Source of the DNA: Nemania diffusa
Taxonomy: Eukaryota > Ascomycota > Sordariomycetes > Xylariales > Xylariaceae
DNA: 64,000 nt
Assembly (NCBI GenBank): GCA_038501195.1
Contig: JBBPUQ010000009.1
Coordinates: 3,720,001 to 3,784,000, forward strand
Direction: 5' to 3'
Shown: positions 10,856 through 21,873 of the stretch, piece after piece
Numbering within the stretch: position 1 is the first letter of the stretch
How the letters are laid out: each line of letters opens with the position of its first letter
The notes under the pieces: generated by a model
What the model saw: only the letters and a program-made list of their open reading frames with translations
What the model was told of the DNA's origin: nothing
Database searches by the model: none
Made by a program: the position numbers and the translations under genes

Positions 10856-13800
10856 TATTATATAATATATAAAAAATAAATTAAATATAATATAAATTAT
10901 TTATAAAAATATTTAAAAGTAAAATTAAATTAAATTAAAACATTAAAAAATTATTATTATATTATATATATATAATTTATAACTTATAAATTATAAATTT
11001 TAATATAAAATAATATATTATTATTTAATTTAAATATTATATAATTAAAATATAAATAATAATTAATAAAACTTAAGTTTTTTATTATTATTTAAAATAA
11101 ATATAATATAATTAAAATATAATAAATAATTATTAAAAATAAAATAATATATTATTATTTAATTTAAATATTATATAATTTAAATATTATATATTTTAAA
11201 ATATATTTAATAATATAACATTTTAGTTTTATTAATTATTATATATTTTAAACTAAATTTAAAAATATAATATTTTAATTTTATTAATTATTATATATAT
11301 TTAAAATATAAATAATTAATAATAAAATTTAAATATTATATATTTTAAAATTAATTTAATAATATTATTAATTTATTATATAATTAAAATTTATATTATA
11401 TTTTTTTAAAATTAACTATAATTTAGTTTTTTTGATATAATTATAATAAATATTTTTAAAATAATTTAAAAAAAAATCAATTTAAAACTAACTGCTAAAT
11501 ATTTAATAAATAGACTTTATTATTTAGTATCTATTTTTTATAGTTACTTATATACTAGTATTAATATAGTAAAAATAAAAAACTAAATTTGTATTATATT
11601 TTTTTTTTAAAAAGCTGCTTTATAGTTTTATTAAGTAAAAAAACTTAATAAATAAAACGTCGATTTTATTACTAACTTATAGCAATTTGTTATTAAGTTA
11701 AACTAGCAGTACTATTAAAAACTAAACTAAAACTATAAAGATTTGCTATTGAATATTTAGTAAATAAACTACTTTATTTTATATATATAGCTATTATTTT
11801 ATAATATATATAAACTTGTATTGCTTAAATCACTATATAAATTATTACGTAAATCAAAAACTACAAAATCCAAGATGTTATATTTTTTCCGATCAAATAT
11901 TTAGTAAATAAAATACTTTTTTTTATAGTTTTTTTTTTTTTATAAATAAGCTTATACTATATAAATTAAAACTTTTAAGTTTTAAAAACTTAGATCGATT
12001 TATTTTTACTAAATATTTATATTTTTATTGATTATTTTTTTTATTTTTTTATTAATATAACTAAATAATATTATATTTTAAAAAAGATTTTAATAATAGT
12101 TTATAGTTTTTTTTATAAATAATTTAGCAATTAAAGATTTTTAATTTTTAATTTAAATACTTTGTAAAAAATCTATTGTTATTTTTTTACTACAGTATAA
12201 AAACAAAGCAGTTTTAGTAAACTTTTGTTTTATTTTTATATAAAATATTCTTTAGCAAAAAATATTCGATAAAAATACGACTAAATTTTCTAGAGTTAAA
12301 ACAGCAATTTTAGCTGATTTAGTAGTTTTTTAAGCTAAAATATTTATTAAAAGTATATTTTAATTCTATAACATAGAAATAGCAGCTAGTTCAACTATTG
12401 CAAACGTAAAACAAAAAAAGAGATTTTTTGCTACTAGATAACAAACAACAAGTTTAGCTGAAATACTTACTGAAAGTACACTTTGATTTTATAGCATAAA
12501 AACAGCAGCTGGCTAAACTACTGCAAATATAAAACAAAAAAAAAAAGTTTTTTTTGCTAAACAACAAATAATAATTTAAGTTTAAATATTTGCTAAAAGT
12601 ACATGTTAATTTTTTTTATTTTCAATATTATCTTTTTTAATAGTTTAGATAATATTTTTATTAGTTATTGAAAAAAAAGATTAAATACTTGCTGAAAATA
12701 TAGCTGCTTTTTGTGCTGCTTTAATATATTGTTTGAACTAACTGCTAATAAAAGCTAAATTTTTCTATATTTTAAGATTTTTTTAGTACTATTTTTTATA
12801 AGCTTTATAAAAACTTGTTTTAAATTTTATTTATATTAAATATTGCTTGTTATAGACATAAATATAATTTAGAAAAAAAATTAACAAATATTTACTAAAT
12901 AAACAGCTTGATTTTTTATAGTTTTTTTTGCTTACAGTTCAACAGTTTTTACAAATTTATAAAGTTCTAGCGAAACTATATATTTTGACTAAATTAAGCT
13001 AACTTAGATTAAATCAATATAAATATTTAGTGAATATATTACTTAAAATTATTTATAATTTTTTTGCTAAAACAAAATTTCAAAAGATATTTCTAAGGGA
13101 TTTTTTTTAAACTGTTAAAAAAAAAACATAAAACTTTTTTTAAAGTTCAAAAAACATTATAATTAGTAAAATTAACTAACTATTATACTATAACGCGTTA
13201 ATATTTTATATTAAAGTAAATATTTAGCGAATATATTATTAGATTTTAAACTTACTATATATACTTAGTTAATTTAATATATCTAGTCTACTTATTAATA
13301 ATTAAACTGTAATATTTATTCTGTTGATTTTATAACTTTTAATATAGCAGATAAAATTATTTTTGCTAATTGTACAAAAGTTTTTTTATAAAGTTAGCAT
13401 AAATATTCAGTAAATAAAACTTTAGAAAAAACATTTATTTTAAATTTATATAAAATATTATTGCTTTTTTTATTTTAATTTATTATAAACTAGCAAAAAT
13501 ATTTATTTAAAAAAATAATAATTAAATGCTTTTATAAATAAATTAACGAATATTTAGTAAATAAAACTGCTAAATCTTTATACTTTATATTCGAATATAA
13601 GCAAACCTGCTAGTTGCAATAACAGCTAAAAATACTACTAATACTTAAGTTAATAATAGTTAATTATATAAAGTACTTACTAAATAAACTATTTAAATTT
13701 ATATATTTACTATTTTCTAATAGTTAAATCTATCGAGCTAATCTTTTGCTAATATAGCTGCTATTGCTATAATAAATAGAATAAATACTTACTGAATATA

Positions 13801-14092
13801 ACTTTAAAATTTATATAGTATTTTAAAAAAAAATATAAAATCTAAATATTCGAATTAAATATAATATAAGGACTCAGCGAATAGAACCAGCGAAAAAAAT
13901 AAAGAAAGCAGGGGGGAAAATATAAAAAAAATAGAAAAAAAAACCAATAACATTTCTTCAAAATTTTATTTAACTAAAAAAGCTGTAGAGCACTACTTAA
14001 CTAATTTAAAATAAAACTAATATATTCTTTTTTTTTCTAAAACAAATATATATTTCTTATTTTATAAAACAAGTATATATTTTTTACTTATT

Positions 14093-14233
14093 TTAATTAG
14101 ATCTAGCTTATTCTATAGCATATAGATAAAAAGATCACCTAGTATAAACTATTATACAGCAACTGAAGTAAATACTCACCCACTAATTACTGTTTCTAGT
14201 TAATTGCCAAGCCTTATATAGTCGGATGATCTA
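14093..14233 (-). repeat. Right terminal inverted repeat of the large AT-rich element
   Basis: Reverse complement of 5750-5890 with about 10% transition differences. The right copy keeps more G/C (for example GTGGGTGAG against GTAAGTAAG on the left), so the left copy looks the more mutated. Confidence 0.85.
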
Positions 14234-14279
14234 CAGTCTCTGTACTAACAAAGCCTTATTACCTTAGATATTACAAAAT

Positions 14280-14945
14280 CCTACATGATCAGCTGTGGTA
14301 GATGAAGCACTTGGAACTCCCACGAGCGAACGGCGGCCATTATCTAGCGTGCCGTATAGAGATATCCCCCACATACCTAGCAAACTCTTCCTTATCTCTG
14401 ACCAGCCAGAGCTACCAGTCAAGCCTCCTAGTGAAGTCTGACGGCTCGATTACTTTGCGATATTGCGGATCTATCAGTCAATATAGGGAAGCGGTATCTA
14501 GATCAGAATACCTGTCCTATGATAAAACTAGTCTATCATCATCCGTACATATTAGATCATACTTATCATCCAATTGACGATAAATGCTCTTAAGTACTCG
14601 AGTATGGTATCGCAGTGATATTCGACACGGAGATCTTCATGCCCAGCATTGCCGTTGCAAAAGGCTAAAAAGCCCTCGAAGTGTAGAGCATCAAGTAAGC
14701 CAATGTCTTCAATAATCATCGGCAAAGGCGAGGAACATTTCGACAGTTCAGCTACCCGGCACCGGGCGACACACATTATCGGCCAGCCCCGCCGTCCGGG
14801 CTTGCAGGAGCTGGCTGATAGAGGTATGGATGCTTGGGTCGGAGATATGGGACAGCCCTGTGAGATTAGACAATTACTTATAGTATCTGTACAGGGGAGA
14901 AGGATGTTACCGGCTGGAGGCTGCCGAGCCGCTTCTTGCATTCTA
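14280..14945 (-). pseudogene. Degraded coding fragment of unknown family
   Basis: On the minus strand a frame from 14941 reads protein-like sequence (for example LDALHFEGFLAFCNGNAGHE, then VEYHCDTILEYLRAF). A second frame farther along reads YRKVIEPSDFTRR and RDKEEFARYVGDISIRHAR, interrupted by TAG, TGA, TAG and TAA. These stops could arise by C-to-T or G-to-A change from Gln, Trp or Arg codons, as expected near a RIP-affected element. I do not recognise the family. It may equally be non-coding sequence with chance open frames. Confidence 0.35.
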
Positions 14946-15296
14946 GGTATTTAATATCGTTAAAGACGTCGACGATTAGTTCTCGTATTAATCTAGACTT
15001 TAAGTTGAAGGCATTTAGATGATTTAAAATCTATCATTGCCGGGAGATCAATATAGCAAATTCGCTTGGGACACTGACCCTGATTCTGACCCTGACCCTG
15101 GCCCCCTGTTTGATTGGTATATTTTTCCAATTATATCATACCACGACTGATTTACCAGCTACCGGGAACTTGTTATCTAGCTCAAACTCTAACAAGTCCT
15201 TACATTGAGAATCAAACTGCAGAGCAGAGCAAAGCTGCTTTATAAGGGTCTGGGATTTAATACCAGTATCTTTGCTCTACGACAGTCGTCATCGTC
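14946..15296 (+). promoter_or_regulatory. Upstream region of the purine permease
   Basis: Contains a short CTGACC-type hexamer run (15075-15103) and TTATCT at 15173-15178. The latter is AGATAA on the other strand, a match to the HGATAR site of AreA/NIT2 GATA factors about 120 bp before the ATG. UapA-type permeases are nitrogen-regulated through such sites in Aspergillus. I searched by eye for a UaY site (TCGG-N6-CCGA) and saw none. Confidence 0.4.
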
Positions 15297-17325
15297 ATGG
15301 ATGAAGACCAGGGTCCATCCCAGATTGTCCCGCAGCCAGCGGCGCGACGAAGTATATCGGACAGACTCCAGGTCGTCAAGAAGACCTTCCTAACGCGAGA
15401 CGGCCTTCTCGGCGACTATGACTACGCGTTTCTCTTCCGCCCGAATATCCCGTTCATGCGGAAACGCCGGCTGGCGTCGCCCTTCTTCGGGCTCAACGAC
15501 AAGCTGCCCGTCTTCCTGGCGCTGCTGCTAGGCTTCCAGCATGCTCTCGCCATGTTGGCGGGCATCATCACGCCCCCTATTATCCTGTCGGGAGCGGCGG
15601 GCGTCAATCTCGAGACCAACTTACAGCAGTACCTAGTGTCGACTGCGCTGATCGTATCTGGTATTCTGTCCATGATACAGATTACTCGGTTCCATATCCT
15701 GGGCACGCCGTACGTAAATACTTGTTGCGGGCTCTAACGCGCGCCCCCTTGCCGCAGCACTACAGGATAGATGAGCTGACAAGTCATACCAGATACTACA
15801 TTGGGACCGGCCTCATCTCGGTAGTGGGTGTATCGTTCACCGTGATTCCCGTCGCCGAGGGTGCTTTCGCTCAGATGTACGCGAACGGCTTCTGCCCCGT
15901 GGCCGCGGACGGCACGAAACTGCCTTGTCCCGATGCCTACGGCGCCCTCCTGGGCACAGCCGCCGTCGCGGCCCTCATTGAAGTCATCATCGCCTTCATC
16001 CCGCCCAGGATCATGCTGAAGATTTTCCCGCCTCTGGTTACGGGCCCTACTGTCATGGTACGTTCTGAATCATCTGATCTGGCCTACACTAAACAATAAA
16101 TGACTAACATGACCCCCAAGCTCATCGGTATCAACCTAATCGAGTCTGGCTTCAAGGACTGGCTAGGCGGAAGCGGTCCTTGTTCGGATGCCACCCACAT
16201 CGCCTTCTTCGACAAGTGTCCCGATATCACCGCCCCTCACGCGCTCCCCTGGGGATCCCCCGAGTATCTAGGTACGTGAATAAAGGGGCCAGCCAGCTCA
16301 CTAGCTAGTTATCTAGTCCAACTAACACGCGCGAACAGGCCTGGGCTTCTCCGTCTTCGTAACCATAATCCTCTGCGAGCGCTTCGGCTCGCCGATCATG
16401 AAGTCGACGAGCGTCATCATCGGCCTGCTCACGGGGATCATCATCGCGGCGGCGACGGGGTACTTCTCGAGCAGCGGCATCGACGCGGCGCCCGTGGCGT
16501 CCTTCCCCTGGGTGCACACGTTCAGGCTCACCGTCTACGGCCCGCTGGTGCTGCCCCTGATCGCCGTCTTCATCATCTGCGCCTGCGAGGCCATCGGCGA
16601 CATCACGGCGTCGTGCGACGTCTCGCGCCTCGAGGTCAGCGGCCCCGTCTACGAGACGCGCATCCAGGGCGGCGTCCTGGCCGACGGCGTCAACGGCATC
16701 CTCGCCGCGCTCGGCACCATGACGCCCATGACCACCTTCGCGCAGAACAACGGCGTTATCGCCCTGACGCGCTGCGCTAACCGCACTGCTGGGTACTGCT
16801 GCTGGTGAGTCTCGAATGAAATGGCGGTTTGGTGTGCGCTGTAGGTGCTAACAGAGTCTCAGTTTCTTCCTGATCCTCGCGGGCATCTTCGCCAAGTTCG
16901 CCGCGGCCCTCGTCGCCATCCCGAGCCCGGTCCTCGGCGGCATGACCACGTTCCTCTTCTGCTCCGTCGCCGTCTCCGGCATCGCCATCATATGCCGCGG
17001 CACGCCCTTCACGCGACGTAACCGCTTTATCCTGACGGCCGGGCTCGCGCTCGGCTACGGAGCCACGCTCGTGCCCAACTACTTCGACAACATCTTCACC
17101 TACGCTGGCGACAACAAGGGCCTCCGTGGGTTCCTCGACGCTATCGAACTCATTTTGGAGACGGGGTTTGCTGTCACGGCCTTTGTCACCATCATCCTCA
17201 ACCTTGTTCTGCCTGAAGAGATTGAGGAGACGGATGAGGAAGTGGTTACTCCGGATAGCCCGATGGCTCATAAGGGGGATACTCCCTCGAATCATGATGG
17301 CATGGAGAGCGATAAATTGGCATGA
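15297..17325 (+). CDS. Uric acid/xanthine permease, NAT/NCS2 family (UapA/UapC-like)
   Basis: Plasma-membrane proton symporter for uric acid and xanthine. Five exons by my model: 15297-15709, 15793-16057, 16121-16271, 16339-16804 and 16863-17325, giving 585 aa (UapA 574). The introns are 58-83 bp with CTAAC or CTGAC branch sites. Evidence for the family: LLLGFQHALAMLAGIITPP near the N-terminus, GTPYYIGTGLISVVG across intron 1, and CEAIGD with E360 and D364 (aligning with the substrate residues E356/D360 of UapA). The NAT signature QNNGVIALTR lies at residues 412-421 (UapA Q408). The tail is hydrophilic and acidic. All key substrate residues are intact, so it should be functional. UapA and UapC cannot be told apart here. 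Confidence 0.93.
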
Positions 17326-17503
17326 GAGCGAGTTCTGGATTATCGGTCTCTTGCATTTAGTACAAAAAGTTAATGATACTCTGATATAGCATTCATTTCG
17401 AATTTAAATACTATTTACACATCACTAATGTGTTGCGCTTAATTGAGCCGTTGAGCGAAACCACTCTGATATCTCACTTCTAAGTACTACGTAGGTACCT
17501 ATA
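17326..17503. other. 3' flank of the purine permease
   Basis: Short AT-leaning 3' region leading to the MITE-like element that starts at 17504. No gene seen. Confidence 0.5.
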
Positions 17504-17872
17504 GGGGGAGACCGGTTTTGGGACACGCTGTAACTCGCGTGTTTCCTACGTCACCCTGTCGATTTTTTTAGGTTAATCTTAGTGTTGTAGCAGCTACATA
17601 CCTAGCCAGTTTTTATTGCCACGACGAAACTGTTACTTTTATTCACTTACACCGGCTATTATTAAAGTAACAAACTAAAAAATTTCTTTTTTTTGTTTAT
17701 TGCAACATTATTATAATACCGTTTTTTCTTGTAACACCGCGTCGAAAAAGCCAGAACTGAAGTGGTCCAGCCGGCGCTATGTTGGGCTAACCCTTTAGTA
17801 TACCTAGGGATAAAAATACTGCTAACACTGCTGTCAACAGCGTGTCCTAAAATTGTCCCCCCTTCCTCCCCC
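17504..17872. mobile_element. MITE-like element with imperfect terminal inverted repeats
   Basis: A 369-bp element. Both ends begin GGGGGAG just inside a TA dinucleotide (TA at 17502-17503 and 17873-17874). Farther in they share TTTTRGGACACGCTGT (17516-17531 and its complement at 17837-17852), with a small indel between. TA flanks and lack of coding capacity fit a non-autonomous Tc1/mariner-type element. It sits between the convergent 3' ends of the purine permease and RPN2. Confidence 0.65.
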
Positions 17873-18318
17873 TAACTAGTTGTCCGGGAACATTATATCC
17901 AAACGGCTTACTTGCGTCCTGTAAGACCCGAAAATCCAAAACGCAAGATCTAAATGATGAAAAGGATGGTGAAAGTCTGGGAGAAGGCTAAGGAAATACG
18001 CATTTTAGACATTTATACAGTACAAGCAGCTTCAAACGCATTTCATGCAAAATTGGAAGCTAGACTAGCATGATGTAAATAATCCATCTTCTAGCGAACA
18101 TTTAAAATCACGGCATTCTAGTAATCCTAGACCGATTCTACCGGGCAGGGGACAAAGGCGAACTAGAAGTTAGACAGAGTCTATTCTACAACTAGTGTTA
18201 CAATCTACAGGAACAGAAATTCCCTATGCAACGTTCTACTGCGTACCCTTCACTTTTCGGGTTTGGTAGCCTACTAAGTTAGTTGACCGTTATAAGCATC
18301 CTAGGTCGAGTGTTTGAT
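17873..18318. other. 3' flank of RPN2
   Basis: Non-coding DNA between the MITE-like element and the RPN2 stop codon. It presumably includes the RPN2 3' UTR. Nothing else is seen. Confidence 0.5.
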
Positions 18319-21300
18319 CTACTCTTCGGCCTCATCCTCTGTGTAGTAATCGAAATCTCGAGGGACTGAGGCCTCTTCGTCATCCTCTCCATCCTCGTCA
18401 ATTGCCGTAAGCACACCCGCAGCTGCGGCCGCGCCGCTCTGGTTCCGGCTCGGCGTGACTGGCTGGCTATTCGCTAACTGGTTTAGGATGGCCTCTCCTA
18501 CGCTTCGTGGGTTTCTGCCTTGGGCGTTATTGGTGCTAGCCACAGGTGCTCTCTCCGTCGCGACCTTTTTCAACTTCTCTTCAATCAACAACTTCTCCTT
18601 TTCGGGCTGCGTGTCGTGGAGAAGCAGAGGGCCACCCGTTGGCTAAGGCTGAGGTTAGAACTGCATTCAAAAGGCAACAAAGTCGGCTCGGGTGTGACTT
18701 ACCAATGGCCCGGGTCGTACAAGCTTAACTGGCCAATACCGCCCCTTAGCGAGGCTGATATACTTGAGTTGGGCAGGCAGGACACGGCTCATGTTCTCGA
18801 TCTCGTAACCTGGCTTCTCCTTCTCCAGCTTCTTCTTGGCATCTGGAGGGGCTGATGACTCCTTCTCGCTCTGTGCCGGTGTCTGTTCCTCCTTCTTATC
18901 TTTGCTCTCGTCGCTTGACTTGGCCGTATCGTCGATATCCATCTTGTCGCCCCCGGCGGCAGCATTAGAGATGGTCGGCGTACTTGTAGGATCCACGTCC
19001 ATGCTCTTCTGGTGCTGTGCTTTATCCGCTTTCTCCTTCTTTTGTGCGCGACGCTTGGCCTGAGCAGTCGTCGACAAAATGGCAGTGGCAATCATGGCCG
19101 GGCCCTCTTCCGTCTTCACCTCCTGCTCGGGGGGGTAGTCGAAGAGACTGGGTTTTGTTGCACAGTGGAACTTGACATCTAAGATGTCTAGGTCATGGTC
19201 CAGGGCGATGATGGAAGTTGGGCTGAACGCGAGAGATAGGAAATGCGTGAAGGGAAACCAGTACCAGTATTGTGTAAAAACAGCCATGCCTACGATGCCC
19301 GGCATGTTGAGGCTGCCTGTCTGGGTTTGAAGGCCGATGGTGCAGTTCCGTCCACCAGCATCGATGATACCGAGTGCAACAGCGGCACCAAACTTGGTCA
19401 TGGCATCCTCATGTCGATCACCGACGACTTTCTTTAGGGTCTTACGGATTGACGCGACCTTCGGGTTCATGGTCTCATTTTGTTGGATCATAATCATAGC
19501 TAGAGCAATCAAGGCACCTTGGCGGACGAAGTCTGTCGGGTCTTTCATCATAGGCTCGAGTAGGTCGATGGCTTCGTCGAGACCAGTGCCTGCGCAGGAG
19601 ATACCGAGAGCCATGGCTGATCCGTATCGCACGTGCGGGTTGTACGACTCGGAGAGGAGTTCAACCATGCGGGGCACACTTCCGGGTTTGCGGAAGAGAA
19701 TGAAGCCCAAGCTCATGACAGCGATACGCCGCACATCGTCGTTCACATCACTGACAGCAACGTGGAGCAGCTTGCGAACAGCCTTATTGCTTCCGGTACC
19801 ACAATAGGCCATAGCGACGGTCATTATACCACCATATCGCAAGGTGGGGTCGGGATCGTTAAGCAGACCCTCGATCATGACATCTGCGCCCTCCTGCCGC
19901 CCATACATTATTAAGGCCATACCTAAGGCCAGACCTCTAACGCTCTTCTCGTGTGATGTCTCGTGAGCGTACGCGACCATGTCTTCCAGCGCCTTAACGT
20001 TACCAGTGCCAAGCATAATAAGTCCCATAACTAGGCCAACGGCCTCGCCGTTTAAGGCTGAGTCGGCATACAGCACGGCCTTGAGGTTCTCAAATATCTC
20101 CTCATTACCGCTTGCCATGCCAGCCAAACCGAGGCCAAGCGCGCCACCATGCTGAATGACCTCTTCCTCCGCTTCCGTGAACCGGTTTTTAAGGTACTCC
20201 AGGGCGTCAGCACCGTGGTTTGCATGGATTAGACCGTAGGCGTACAAAGCACCACCTTGGGAGTACGGAGAGCCACCGATGCTGCCGGCGGCGCGGGGAA
20301 GATAGGGGTCCAGTAGTTTCTTAGACTGGGAGAGATTTCCGCGATGTATGACTCCCAAAGCGGCGGTCGCCGTAAACTTGGACCAGTTGACAGCCTTTCC
20401 TAACCACTCTAGGTTGTCGCGGAAGAACTTGTCGTTGGTGGTGCCCTGGTTCATGAACGCATTGCAGAAGGTTACAGCTGTATGGAAGATGGAGTTTCGT
20501 CCTTCAAGACTGTCGCGCACCTTGTTTAGAATGCCGAGGTCGGTGTGATTGTTACGGTAGAGGAACTCGAGGTTGAGCTTGATAGTCTTCGTGCCGTCGA
20601 GGATGGAGCGGATATTTTTGTAAATTTCCGCATGCTTCTCATCCACATCGTCCGTCTCGCCGCTGCTTTGGTCTATGTCGCTTAGAAGCGGAGCGTTCTC
20701 GCTGTCTTCGTTTTCTTTATTTTCGCTGGCCGCCTCACCCTTAGGCAGACCTGAAATGACCCTGCCTAAGAATTTTTGTGTGGCATTATCATAGAGATCG
20801 AATGCGAATTGGTAGGCGATGGCAGTGGCTTCGACAGACTCGGTGTCGACAAGATGCCGGATTACGGTGCACGCCTGCGTGTCCTGATCCAAGTAGACTA
20901 TACATTTGGCGATGGAAAAATAGTCCGGGTCCTTGGTCTTGCCGCTAGCGAATTTGGCGCTGGTCAAGATGGCCAATACGAGGAGCAGCATGTCGTTCCG
21001 GAAATACCGCTCCTGCACAACATCCATACAGATACCAAGACAATAGTCTAGAAGCTCTTCTGCCGGGCTCATCGCGTCGTCCTGGGCGGCCTTGCCCTTG
21101 TTTCTCTTGTACTCCTCATCGGCACGCCAGATGACATGCTTGACCCACTCCAGGCGCTTTGCCTCGACAGCGATGCCCACGACCTGCTGATACTTGCCCT
21201 CCTTGATACAGCTCTCAAACAGACGCTCGATGACCTTATCAACGGCACGACGTGTTCGGAGCTCGTCCGTGGTTAGAGCGATGGAGGAAGATCGATGTTG

Positions 21301-21873
21301 CTTCTTTTGGGGCTCAAAAGAGGGCTCCAAGATAGTATTGTCGGTCGAAGCACGAGAGAGGAGGGATTTGGAAGGGAGGGTGGACTGGGAGAAAGGCGTG
21401 GTGGGCGAGATGAGGACGGACGCATTGCTGTCCGAGGTACCGTGGGCAAATGCAGTGGCTAGGGATGGCGGCAAAGACTCGTTGTCCTCGTCGTCGACGA
21501 CGGTGTGGGATTCGTTCTTGGGGGCGACACCCTTGGAGGCGATGTAGTGGTCGATACACTTGGAGATGATGGTCTCCTCGAACTCGCCAGGGTTCTCGAG
21601 CTTGAAGAGATCGCCGGCAGCCAATGCGAAGAACATGCTCTCATCGTAGGCCTGGAGGTGGAAGTAGACCTTGGAGAGCACGAGGGCGGCCAGGTTGCGT
21701 TCGGGGAAGGATTCGTCTTCGTAGAGAGCCTCAATGTCAGTAACAGCTGGGGCGACCTCAAACCAGACCGTGTCGATATCTTCGTTGAGGGTCTGCAGGG
21801 CAAAGACCTTGAGCTCGACCTCTTCATCGGCCAGCAAGGCCAGGACGCCAGTGGCAGTCACGAGCTCAGACAT
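18319..21873 (-). CDS. RPN2: 26S proteasome regulatory subunit RPN2
   Basis: Largest non-ATPase base subunit of the 19S regulatory particle, a scaffold for ATPases and ubiquitin receptors. Two exons: 21873-18703 and 18642-18319 (60-bp intron, donor GTAAGT), giving 1164 aa. The N-terminus MSELVTATGVLALLADEEVE is typical. A block of proteasome/cyclosome repeats (for example LRYGGIMTVAMAYCGTG and VRYGSAMALGISCAGTG) follows in the central third. Next comes a long Lys/Glu/Ala-rich insert, then YEIENMSRVLPAQLKYI before the intron. The tail ends FDYYTEDEAEE, matching the aromatic-acidic C-terminus by which Rpn2 docks the ubiquitin receptor Rpn13. Reading through the intron gives a stop after 11 codons, at 18667, and loses that tail. 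Confidence 0.95.
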
